From the NCBI GenBank assembly GCA_947074235.1, contig CAMTOV010000010.1:1-38594 (forward strand): 38,594 bases of DNA, given 5' to 3'. Under the pieces are notes generated by a model, which had not been told where the DNA came from, searched no databases, and saw nothing but the letters and a program-made list of their open reading frames with translations. Source of the DNA: an uncultured Bacteroides sp. GTDB taxonomy: Bacteria; Bacteroidota; Bacteroidia; Bacteroidales; Bacteroidaceae. Below, one piece after another: positions 8,496 through 17,114 of this stretch. How positions within the stretch are numbered: the stretch's first letter is position 1; every line of letters starts with the position of its first letter. Both the position numbers and the translations under genes were made by a program.

Positions 8496-9317
8496 TTAGA
8501 TATTAATCCACTTTTGAGTGCCATTGGTGAAATGGATTTGACCTTGCACCAATCTACCATTTATGAATTTTGTATTTGAGATGTAATCACCTTTTCTAAC
8601 GTTTACATACTCGGCAGGCATCTTTTTTAAATCGATTTGATAACTGGTAGTGAAGGTAAGTGTGCCACCCATGCCATGAGGCTTGCCATTTTGACGTGGG
8701 CCATCGTAGATAGCATATCCTAAGTTGACTTTGCCGTTAGTATTGCCGTCATCAACCTTTACCGGTTCTCCGGGTTTAGCAGGTTCTTCAGTCACTTCTT
8801 CTACTTCTTCAACGGGAACTTCTACAACAGGAGCATTCACTACATATTGACACATTGCTACAGCGTCGCCGTTTTCGTTGGCAACTACTGTTACGGTAGC
8901 TTCTCCGGGAGCTATGGCAGTAACCTGTCCATTGCTTACTTCTAATACAGCCGGATTGCTGGTAGACCACACATAGGTAGCTGGGGCGTCAATCGGATTA
9001 TTGGTTACCACCAATGTATTTTGATCGCCAACTAACATTGTTTGAGTGGATGCATTTAATACAAGACCTTCAATTTTTGGTGTGGAAGGAATAAACAATA
9101 GAGCTATAGCGCCACCCAGTATGATCACCACTACAATGATGCAAGCGATAAGCTTCCAGTTACTACCTTTTTTCTCTTGCACCTCGCGCAAATCAGAGTG
9201 ACACTCCGGACAGATAAAATCGTCCAGTTCATCCATCTCTATTTTTTCACTGGCTTTGGCTTTGCTGCAATTTTCAAAGTTCTCGCAAACACCATATCTT
9301 TTTCCATTTTTTGCCAT
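8496..9317 (-). CDS. Zinc-ribbon / single-TM / Big_2 Ig-like protein with MORN-like C-terminus
   Basis: N-terminal VCENFENC...FICPECHSDL; TM WKLIACIIVVVIILGGAIALLF; Ig-like TYVWSTSNPAVLEVSNGQVTAIAPGEATVTV; C-terminal GKPHGMGGTLTF repeat-like segment. Confidence 0.75.
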   Translation of the reverse strand: MAKNGKRYGVCENFENCSKAKASEKIEMDELDDFICPECHSDLREVQEKKGSNWKLIACIIVVVIILGGAIALLFIPSTPKIEGLVLNASTQTMLVGDQNTLVVTNNPIDAPATYVWSTSNPAVLEVSNGQVTAIAPGEATVTVVANENGDAVAMCQYVVNAPVVEVPVEEVEEVTEEPAKPGEPVKVDDGNTNGKVNLGYAIYDGPRQNGKPHGMGGTLTFTTSYQIDLKKMPAEYVNVRKGDYISNTKFINGRLVQGQIHFTNGTQKWINI

Positions 9318-9333
9318 AATCGTATTCTTTTAT

Positions 9334-12300
9334 TTATGATTTCAATTCTTTGGTTAATGCACGACAAACATCTAAGTATGTTTTGTATACAGGGTCGGAC
9401 GTGTTGTTTTTTCGTTCGGTCAGCACTGAGTTAGACACTGCTACTACAGCCTTAGCCAACTCTTCGCGAGCAGTGATGTGCAAATAATCTTCGGCCATCT
9501 TTTCGTTGATTTCTTCTATCAACTGAAGAATGTCGGCACGTTTTACCGTTTCTGTTTCGTGAAGCTCCGAAAGTTTTTCAGTGAATACGATTGGAGGCAA
9601 TGGGAAACCGTCTTCATCTACCTTCAAACGACAGTAATATTTGCGGCCTGTGCCATCGCCATTTTCTTGATATTGAATCAAGCCCATAGCTACACCCAGA
9701 ATCATATCTTTGAGGTATTTCTTAGGGTCGAATCGCTCTACAAATAGGTTTGGATATTGGCTGCCATCGCCCTCTAAATGAAGCACCAAGCGGTTGATTT
9801 CACCTTGTTGATCATCGTTGATCATCAATTCGTATTTAGGTTTGAGCATCTTTATATCGTTGACCGCACGCAATGGGAAGCAATAAGTTAAGTTGATAAT
9901 CGTGATTTCGTTTATCTTAGGACTATTCAACTCGAAACTGATGGTGCGAGAGCCGTCTGTGCCTTCTTTGAATGCATCGACAAGACGATCGACAAATGCT
10001 TGTTTTGACTTATCGGGGGCAGCCGGAATACTAATTAAAGTAGTGCGGAACATGATATTGACGCCCGGACGAGGTGCAACATTGTTGGTAATAGTACGGG
10101 TGGTTTCAGAACTATCGAATGTTAAGAATACACCTGCTGAACGTACCATTTTATCGGCAAACTCTTTGAGTTGGTCGGCTTGTTCGGACGAACCGTATTG
10201 TTCGTATAGTTGGTCGATAATATTTTTGTCGATGATGCCTTTTTTATTGCCTTGTATAGCATCATTGTGTGCTTTTGTGGCCGATTCACGGCAATTCTTT
10301 TCGAGCACAGTCACCATGATGTCTTTGGTTACCTTCTCTTCCATCTTGGCAAAAGAGGGTTCTGCTCCGCACACCTCGGCAAGTTTATTCAAAATGTTTT
10401 TGGTTTGCTCGTTTTGAGTAGACTTGGTGAGGCAAAGTGATTTTGTGATGGCTCTAACCGCTGCAGGATCGTAGTAGCGCACTACAGGGTCTTGGAAGTT
10501 ATTATCCACATTGCCCTCTTCGTGACAGCGTTTGTTGATATCTTCTTTCGTTTCCTTGATAGCTTCGGTCATGCGTTCGCTCAACACGTTTACATTTTCG
10601 CCCAGTTCGCTAACCATCACACTTAAATCGCGCAATAGCGCTTTGGCAAATTGCAACCCTTCGAGCTCGGTTTTGATGATGTAGATTTTCTTCATCAATG
10701 GAATGTGATTGGCATGCAAATCTTTGCGACTACCCAAAAGGTGTTTGCCCAAGAAGCCTACATTGCCCCACTGCTGCTCGTTGCGAGTTTTTCTTTCAAG
10801 CAAATCTGATAGTTTGCCCTCGCGCTCTACAATCATTTTTTGATAGCGTTGAGCGGTATCGTCAATATATTCGGAGATCATAGAGACCATGCGACTAATG
10901 CCATAGATAGAGCGTTCGCCACTTTGCCACTGTTCGAATAAGAGTTTTTCGATAGCATTGCTAATCTCGCGTGCATGCTCGTCTTTTGATTGGGTTTTGA
11001 CAGAAAAAAATTCGGGAGCTCCACGTTGGCGGAATTTCTTGTCGAAGCGATCTTGACACAAACGAGACATCTCTTGCAAAGCATGATCTTGATTATTGTT
11101 CCAAGCTGCTTGACCAATGATAGGCATAATAGCTTCCCAATCATCTGTGAATGTTTTCCAATTTTGTTCTTTCTCACTCTTCAAGATAGGCAACGACAAC
11201 ATCAAGTGATCATCTGTCATGAAGATGCTCTTCAAGAATGGTTGATTGTTGAAAATCTTCGAACGATAATCATCGGGTTCTGCTTCATCACGATAGCCCA
11301 AATCATCGGACCAATTGCCATACTTGATGCGATAGAGCGCCTGTATAGCGAAATTGTAGGTAAGGTATTCTTTGATTTCTTCTTCGGGGTTGACAATGCG
11401 TTTAATACCAAAAGATTTGAAGGCTTTGGTACGCACAGGTACTTTCATATCTGTGTCTACTGCATCTTCATCGTATTCATCTTTAGGATCTACATTTTCT
11501 GTAGAGAAGCAGTCTTTGAACTCACGCACGTTGCTATCTTCGGGCAAAGTGATATAATGATATACAATGTCGCTTACAATATTGGGTAGATCGTCTTTGG
11601 TATTGACCGTGATATTGCTTTCGTTGGCATTGGTATACAAAAAGCAAGAGTTGAAGAAGTCGTTGCCATCGTATTGCACTTTATCAAACTGTCCGCTTAC
11701 ATCGTGTGGAGTGAACTTTCTAACTTTGAATGCATTGAGCTCGGTAAGGGCAGCAAACCCGTTGGCATGATATGCCCCTTTGTCCCAATTGGGCAGTGGA
11801 GAATGCTCGGGGATTTGACAGTATACAATGATTTTGTAATTTAAACCTGAAGTTACATTAGGCTCATAGTGCTTGCGAGTTTGAGCAATGACATCGACCA
11901 CCGAACCCGAACCTGTTCCACCGGCTAGACCAGCAAAAATATGGAAAGTGATATCGGTATTACTACTCACGTCTTTGACGTGTTGAACTTGATTTTTGAG
12001 TAGAGATTCATATTCATTGACACTGCACGAGAATAGGAATCTACCTAAACGACGCTTTTGTGCAGCTGCACCATCATCGCCTACATTGCCCACAATGTTT
12101 CGCCATATCTTTTTACTACCAATCCAACTAGAGATGCCTGGATAGTTGTCGACATTATCTAATTGATCGCTTAGCTTAGCACCACGAACATATAGAAAAC
12201 TATCTTTGCCAAGTTGTGAGTTTTCTCCTAGCACTTTCCAAGTTTGATCTTTGGGATTCATCATCTCCATACTGGAGTCAACATAAACAAAACCCAAAGG

Positions 12301-12420
12301 CAGTTTACGTCTCTCTTCAGTTGAATTCTCTTGAAATAGTCTTTTTCTAATGGCTTTTAGGATTTTTCCACCTGTGCCACCAATGCCTATAAAGACATGG
12401 TTGTCTTTCACGTCAATCAT
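9334..12420 (-). CDS. Tubulin/FtsZ-superfamily-like protein (Tubulin_2-like)
   Basis: 1028 aa. N-terminal HVFIGIGGTGGKILKAIRKRL, then FAGLAGGTGSGSVVDVIAQ matching the tubulin signature loop (codons at 11905-11922). Confidence 0.85.
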   Translation of the reverse strand: MIDVKDNHVFIGIGGTGGKILKAIRKRLFQENSTEERRKLPLGFVYVDSSMEMMNPKDQTWKVLGENSQLGKDSFLYVRGAKLSDQLDNVDNYPGISSWIGSKKIWRNIVGNVGDDGAAAQKRRLGRFLFSCSVNEYESLLKNQVQHVKDVSSNTDITFHIFAGLAGGTGSGSVVDVIAQTRKHYEPNVTSGLNYKIIVYCQIPEHSPLPNWDKGAYHANGFAALTELNAFKVRKFTPHDVSGQFDKVQYDGNDFFNSCFLYTNANESNITVNTKDDLPNIVSDIVYHYITLPEDSNVREFKDCFSTENVDPKDEYDEDAVDTDMKVPVRTKAFKSFGIKRIVNPEEEIKEYLTYNFAIQALYRIKYGNWSDDLGYRDEAEPDDYRSKIFNNQPFLKSIFMTDDHLMLSLPILKSEKEQNWKTFTDDWEAIMPIIGQAAWNNNQDHALQEMSRLCQDRFDKKFRQRGAPEFFSVKTQSKDEHAREISNAIEKLLFEQWQSGERSIYGISRMVSMISEYIDDTAQRYQKMIVEREGKLSDLLERKTRNEQQWGNVGFLGKHLLGSRKDLHANHIPLMKKIYIIKTELEGLQFAKALLRDLSVMVSELGENVNVLSERMTEAIKETKEDINKRCHEEGNVDNNFQDPVVRYYDPAAVRAITKSLCLTKSTQNEQTKNILNKLAEVCGAEPSFAKMEEKVTKDIMVTVLEKNCRESATKAHNDAIQGNKKGIIDKNIIDQLYEQYGSSEQADQLKEFADKMVRSAGVFLTFDSSETTRTITNNVAPRPGVNIMFRTTLISIPAAPDKSKQAFVDRLVDAFKEGTDGSRTISFELNSPKINEITIINLTYCFPLRAVNDIKMLKPKYELMINDDQQGEINRLVLHLEGDGSQYPNLFVERFDPKKYLKDMILGVAMGLIQYQENGDGTGRKYYCRLKVDEDGFPLPPIVFTEKLSELHETETVKRADILQLIEEINEKMAEDYLHITAREELAKAVVAVSNSVLTERKNNTSDPVYKTYLDVCRALTKELKS

Positions 12421-12442
12421 AATGTGTATTTTATAGTTATTT

Positions 12443-12991
12443 TCAATATAAATCTAAATCGTCGTCGTAATTGTAATTGGGCTTTTTAGGTTGAGCTATA
12501 GCAATGATAGTTACTCCTACGGCCATGAAACCAATCATCCATAGTATGCGTCGCAAAATATAATAGTTGATAGAGCTTTTTATCTCTGTAATGACATCCA
12601 ACACTACATTTCCATTAACACCATCTGGAACAACTACGCCAACTTTATTGAGGAATGGAGACAACAAAGGGTATTGTTCTGCTATATCGTTCTTTAATTC
12701 GACACTTTGCTGTATGACGGATTGAGTGCTACTCTCAACTTGACCAATCATCGAGGCTATATTGCCTCCTATACTATTGACTGTGCTTTTGACATTGATA
12801 GCACCTACCAGCATAAAACTTTGCGCAAAAATAAAAATCAACAATAGGGCGAAAATGATAAAACTAACAGGAGATAACGTGAAAGATGGAGAAAGAAGTC
12901 TTAAAATTACATATACTAAAAACACAAGTATAACTGTGAGAAGAAATCCCCACAAAATGCACGAAAATATATTTCCAAAAATTGCAAACAT
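12443..12991 (-). CDS. Small integral membrane protein with acidic C-terminal tail
   Basis: The ORF track starts at a TTG (13030). The ATG at 12989-12991 (MFAIFGNIFSCILWGFLL) is more likely. About three TM segments, tail PKKPNYNYDDDLDLY. Confidence 0.7.
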   Translation of the reverse strand: MFAIFGNIFSCILWGFLLTVILVFLVYVILRLLSPSFTLSPVSFIIFALLLIFIFAQSFMLVGAINVKSTVNSIGGNIASMIGQVESSTQSVIQQSVELKNDIAEQYPLLSPFLNKVGVVVPDGVNGNVVLDVITEIKSSINYYILRRILWMIGFMAVGVTIIAIAQPKKPNYNYDDDLDLY

Positions 12992-13218
12992 AATAATTCT
13001 ATTAATTATGATTGTGAGTAGAAACACCAACCAATAACTTTAAAAAAATACAAACAGTCTAGTCATGGTTATTATAATGAACTAATTAGGTTTGTTGCTT
13101 ATCGTGTTTTTTCATCCAAAACAGTTGATAAATGGCGCTGAATAGCTCTTTTGTGTTATAATAACATGTTTTGCAAATATAAACCATATTTAATCAATAT
13201 TGTATACTATATTTTTAT

Positions 13219-13226
13219 TACATTTG
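13219..13226 (+). promoter_or_regulatory. Candidate -7 box TACATTTG for the XRE regulator gene
   Basis: Matches TAnnTTTG, 37 nt upstream of the ATG at 13264. No well-spaced -33 element. Confidence 0.4.
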
Positions 13227-13263
13227 CCAATAATTATGTTAATGTTAACAAGTATATTACGAT

Positions 13264-13641
13264 ATGAGTGAAAATAACAAAAAAATGGTTGGCCAAAGAT
13301 TGCACTTACTTCGAATTGAAAAGGGGTTGACGCAAGAACAGATGGGAGAAATGCTGAATATCTCGACAAGTGCGTATTGCAAAATAGAGTACGGTGATAC
13401 CGACCTCACATTGACAAGAATTACTAAAATAGCTGATACTTTTGGAATGTCGGAGATGGAATTATTTGGTAAAATTACCAACAATAGCATGGGGTATGAT
13501 TATCATGAATCGAGCCTTCATTCTGTAACTTACGAACGTAGTCTAATCAAACATATTGACAGTTTGAAAGAATTAGTAAAATCAAACAGCAAACTAATTG
13601 ACCATTTAAGCAAACGAATTGTTGAGCTGGAAAAGAAATAG
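13264..13641 (+). CDS. XRE-family HTH transcriptional regulator
   Basis: VGQRLHLLRIEKGLTQEQMGEMLNISTSAYCKIEYGDTDLTLTRITKIADTFGMSEMELF is a canonical Cro/CI-type HTH, followed by a short coiled-coil-like tail. Confidence 0.9.
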   Translation: MSENNKKMVGQRLHLLRIEKGLTQEQMGEMLNISTSAYCKIEYGDTDLTLTRITKIADTFGMSEMELFGKITNNSMGYDYHESSLHSVTYERSLIKHIDSLKELVKSNSKLIDHLSKRIVELEKK

Positions 13642-13659
13642 CTTACTATACAAATTTCT

Positions 13660-14892
13660 CTATTTAAAGCGATACCCCACTCCCAACATCAGGAAATTGG
13701 GCTCTGAAAAATCGTGAAGTGTATAGCCTACGTTGAGGTAAGCGCCACGATAAACTGCTGTCTTCAAGGATAATTGTTGATAGAAGCCTCGTCTATCGCC
13801 GTGAGAGTGGATAAAATTGTTGCCCAAACCAAGATTGATGGTAAAAATGGGCATCACAAATTCGGCACGGATAGCCATCCCCAACGAGGTGCGTCGAGCA
13901 AAGGATGTTTTTATAAATTCAAAAGTGGGTATGTTTATATCGTCTAAAGCAGTGGGTAGTTCTTCTATACGGATATTGGCACTATCATCATATACACCAT
14001 CGAGCGACAAACCCACACGAAAACGATAGCCAAGATTGTACATGGGCGAGAAACTAAAACCAAAAACGGGGTAATGACCGGGGACGGCGATTAAACGATC
14101 ATCGAAAGCTGCCCCTTTGCGACGCCAAGAGCCGTAGACAAGTAGATCGTAGGTGATGTGACGACGAAATGCAGGAATAGCTAGAGACTCATTATTGGAT
14201 TCTTCAAATTGATTGTTGCGATTGAAATAATAGGCAACTCCTACCCGAATGCCTCCATTGTTGATGCCGGCATTCGGGTATTTAGTATTACCATTGGAGA
14301 AATGAGTAAAGGTAGCTCCGGCAATGATATCAAAATGTTGGGAGATATGGGTATTGAGGTAAATTCCGGCATTGATATAGGCATTGCGTTTAGTACCTAC
14401 TCCTCCATTATTGAAATTGGTGATGATATTGTAGGGATGCCAGCCACAAGAGATTCCGAAGTTCCACTCATAGTTGAGACTCATGCGCGGGTTAAATCGG
14501 ACTATCTCTGCGCCCTGAAACACATAAAAGGCAACGGGAGTGCCTAGCTCTTTATGATTGTGATAGTTATAAACCCCTACCCCTACGCCCTGATAGGGAT
14601 TGCCATAGATGCGCCCCTTCTGGCTATTGGAATCGTACTGAAAGGAGTAGGCTAAGTGGAAGCCATAGGTATTGTTGATACGTTCATGGTTTTCATTTTC
14701 ACCACGCAAGAAGTCGTTGGACGGAAAAACATATTCGGGACGAAAATCGGCAGAAAGGCGGTGAAGAACCGGCGAAGGAATTTTGAAGGGAATAGAATCT
14801 TGGGCACAAATAGGAAGGAAGCACAGCAGAGTAGCTGCACTTCCTAGTATAATCTGTTTAACTATTCGATTAATCAAATTCAAGATGAACAA
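13660..14892 (-). CDS. Outer-membrane acyloxyacyl hydrolase / PagL-like lipid A deacylase family protein
   Basis: 410 aa with signal-peptide-like N-terminus and beta-barrel-like repeats; FRPEYVFPSNDFLRGEN...PYQGVGVGVYNYHNHKELGTPVAFYVFQGAEI. Confidence 0.6.
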   Translation of the reverse strand: MFILNLINRIVKQIILGSAATLLCFLPICAQDSIPFKIPSPVLHRLSADFRPEYVFPSNDFLRGENENHERINNTYGFHLAYSFQYDSNSQKGRIYGNPYQGVGVGVYNYHNHKELGTPVAFYVFQGAEIVRFNPRMSLNYEWNFGISCGWHPYNIITNFNNGGVGTKRNAYINAGIYLNTHISQHFDIIAGATFTHFSNGNTKYPNAGINNGGIRVGVAYYFNRNNQFEESNNESLAIPAFRRHITYDLLVYGSWRRKGAAFDDRLIAVPGHYPVFGFSFSPMYNLGYRFRVGLSLDGVYDDSANIRIEELPTALDDINIPTFEFIKTSFARRTSLGMAIRAEFVMPIFTINLGLGNNFIHSHGDRRGFYQQLSLKTAVYRGAYLNVGYTLHDFSEPNFLMLGVGYRFK

Positions 14893-14895
14893 TCA

Positions 14896-16413
14896 TTACT
14901 GATGCTGATCGCGAAGTAAATCATTCACCGTTTTCACCGGATTGAAGGTGGTTAGTGGTACTTCAACAAACACGGTGTTCCAATCGCTCATGGCGCCATT
15001 CCACAATCCGGGCAACTCAAGGGCTTTGAGCTCTTTGCCGCTTTTTGATTTGTAAGAGATGAAACCGGTAGCAGGGTCTACATATTTGTTGAGGTCGAAT
15101 TTATCGCCTTTATAATTGCGCACAGCACAAACCAAGTCTACCGGATTGAAGTGTGTTCCGCCTTCGAACATGGCTTTCTTCTCTGGGTCGTTCATATCGA
15201 TTTGCGAACTTTCGAGAATTTGACACGAAATAGTTCCATCGGAATTGTAAGCCAAGAATGGGCCACCACCAGGCTCACCCACATTCTTCACCATACCGCA
15301 TACACGCATGGGGCGATTGAGCTTTTCTTTGAGATAGATAACCAATTCGGCATCTTCCAAGTTTTTGGTTTCGGGATTTTTGCAGAAGAGTTTCTTTTGA
15401 AGGAACTGCAAGATATCCATTACTTGCTCGTGGGTATAGTTGCCACCGTCTAGCAGCTCAAGGTATTCGAAAGCTTGTTTTTGTAGGCTCACCAATACTC
15501 CGGCAATAAGCTTTTTGTAGAGCACAGTGTCGGCCTTCAAACGATCGGGCACTACATTGTCGATATTCTTAATGAATATCACATCGGCATCGAGGTCGTT
15601 TAAGTTTTCAATCAATGCGCCATGACCACCGGGGCGGAACAAGAGTTTACCTTTGTCGTAGAAAGGGTGATTGTTCATATCGGCTGCAATGGTGTCGGTG
15701 CTGGGTTTTTGCTCAGAGAAGCTGATGGCGTAGTTCACACCATACTCTTTGGCATAGATACCGGCATTGTCTTCTACCAACGACTCGAACATAGAGCGGT
15801 GTTCGGGCGATACGGTGAAGTGTACATTTACATCTCCCTTGGCTCCTGCTGCATAAAGTGCGCCTTCTACTAGATGTTCTTCGAGTGGAGTGCGCGCTCC
15901 TTGTGGATAGTTGTGGAATAACAACAAACCTTTGGGCAATACACCATAACCTAAACCATCGGCATCGAGCAACACTGCTACTATCTTTTTGTATTCGCCT
16001 TCAAGAATGAGTTGAGGGATATTTTGGTTGAACAGACGCACACAGGCACTATTCAAATCTTTATAGAATGCAAAATGGGTAATGTTAGTAAAGAATTTCT
16101 GCTCGAAAGGTGTGGTAGGCTCAGCATAGGGAGCTTCCAAAAACTCGAACAAGTCTTTGAACATACGACTGGCAGCACCAGAGGCAGGCACAAACTTTAA
16201 GATGGTATGATCTCCGTTTTTGTACTCTTCCCAAGCGTGTAGGTAGGATTGCTGCTCGGTAGTTGCCGGCTTTAATATACCTTTATCAATAGACGCTGCC
16301 GCATATAAGCGTAAATAAGGAAAACCTGATTCGAAAGAAGCCAATTGAGCGGTTATTTGTTTTTCACTAATCCCTTTCTCAGCCAGTTGTTCTCTGTCTT
16401 GTGCTGTTAACAT
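14896..16413 (-). CDS. DUF4301 family protein
   Basis: 505 aa; MLTAQDREQLAEKGISEKQITAQLASFESGFPYLRL...LKFVPASGAASRMFKDLFEFL typical of the Bacteroidetes DUF4301 family. Confidence 0.85.
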   Translation of the reverse strand: MLTAQDREQLAEKGISEKQITAQLASFESGFPYLRLYAAASIDKGILKPATTEQQSYLHAWEEYKNGDHTILKFVPASGAASRMFKDLFEFLEAPYAEPTTPFEQKFFTNITHFAFYKDLNSACVRLFNQNIPQLILEGEYKKIVAVLLDADGLGYGVLPKGLLLFHNYPQGARTPLEEHLVEGALYAAGAKGDVNVHFTVSPEHRSMFESLVEDNAGIYAKEYGVNYAISFSEQKPSTDTIAADMNNHPFYDKGKLLFRPGGHGALIENLNDLDADVIFIKNIDNVVPDRLKADTVLYKKLIAGVLVSLQKQAFEYLELLDGGNYTHEQVMDILQFLQKKLFCKNPETKNLEDAELVIYLKEKLNRPMRVCGMVKNVGEPGGGPFLAYNSDGTISCQILESSQIDMNDPEKKAMFEGGTHFNPVDLVCAVRNYKGDKFDLNKYVDPATGFISYKSKSGKELKALELPGLWNGAMSDWNTVFVEVPLTTFNPVKTVNDLLRDQHQ

Positions 16414-16439
16414 AATATCTTATTTTATTGATTATATGC

Positions 16440-16447
16440 CAAAAATA
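16440..16447 (-). promoter_or_regulatory. Candidate -7 box (TATTTTTG on the minus strand) for the DUF4301 gene
   Basis: Plus-strand CAAAAATA, about 27 nt upstream of the ATG. Confidence 0.4.
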
Positions 16448-16491
16448 CAAAATGTTATTGATTTACAAATTTAACTGAACAAAAAAATGTA

Positions 16492-17106
16492 TCAAGACTT
16501 ATCGGGGTGGTCGGGAGCGGGTTTTACAATGCCCAACTTAATGCGCCACTTAGCTATAATCTTACTATTTACGGGGTATTGCTTATCGGGGTTGAGATTG
16601 TTGATAATAAGGGCTACGATAAATAGTATCAATGCGCCCGAGAGTACGGGTGACAAGATGTACCAATAGCCCAAATGGCTGATTTTCTCGGTGCCCCCTA
16701 CTGCTATCAAGGCAATAGCGCCTCCGGGCGGATGGAGGGTGCGGGTAAGCTTCATGGCAATAATGGCTAAACCACCGGCTATTGGGGCGGATAGGTATAT
16801 CATATCTGGAAATATTTTATATACAGAAACGCCCACAAAGGCCGAAATGATGTGGCCACCAAATAGATTGCGAGGTTGCACCAACGGACTTTGATAGGCG
16901 GCAAAAATCAAGGTACTGGTGGCACCCATAGAGCCTATAACAAAGATGTTTTCAACATCGCTAAGAATGAAGGATTGATAAAAAGCAATGCCACCCAATG
17001 CTATGATAATACCCACAAAGGTGAGTATATCATGGCGGGGTGATACATCGAATTGGGATTTCAACCATCCTCCCCGCGGATTTAAATCGTTTTTAGAATC
17101 CATCAT
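16492..17106 (-). CDS. HPP family membrane protein (candidate nitrite transporter)
   Basis: 204 aa, multi-TM, with the diagnostic TRTLHPPGGAIALIAVGG motif. Confidence 0.85.
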   Translation of the reverse strand: MMDSKNDLNPRGGWLKSQFDVSPRHDILTFVGIIIALGGIAFYQSFILSDVENIFVIGSMGATSTLIFAAYQSPLVQPRNLFGGHIISAFVGVSVYKIFPDMIYLSAPIAGGLAIIAMKLTRTLHPPGGAIALIAVGGTEKISHLGYWYILSPVLSGALILFIVALIINNLNPDKQYPVNSKIIAKWRIKLGIVKPAPDHPDKS

Positions 17107-17114
17107 TCAAGGTA

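Noticed and set aside
8492-8560. N-terminal extension of the 7367-8560 ORF overlapping the upstream gene
   Set aside because: The internal Met at 8491 starts a signal peptide and removes the 65-nt overlap.
9893-10417. 174-aa plus-strand ORF antisense to the tubulin-like gene
   Set aside because: Same reason: a shadow ORF with no convincing protein features.
10990-11589. 199-aa plus-strand ORF antisense to the tubulin-like gene
   Set aside because: Lies wholly inside a well-supported CDS on the other strand; no recognisable domain or promoter. Probably a chance open frame.
13031-13263. Toxin-antitoxin or small RNA locus in the divergent region
   Set aside because: No supported short ORF or stable hairpin with a terminator seen; an ordinary promoter region is sufficient.
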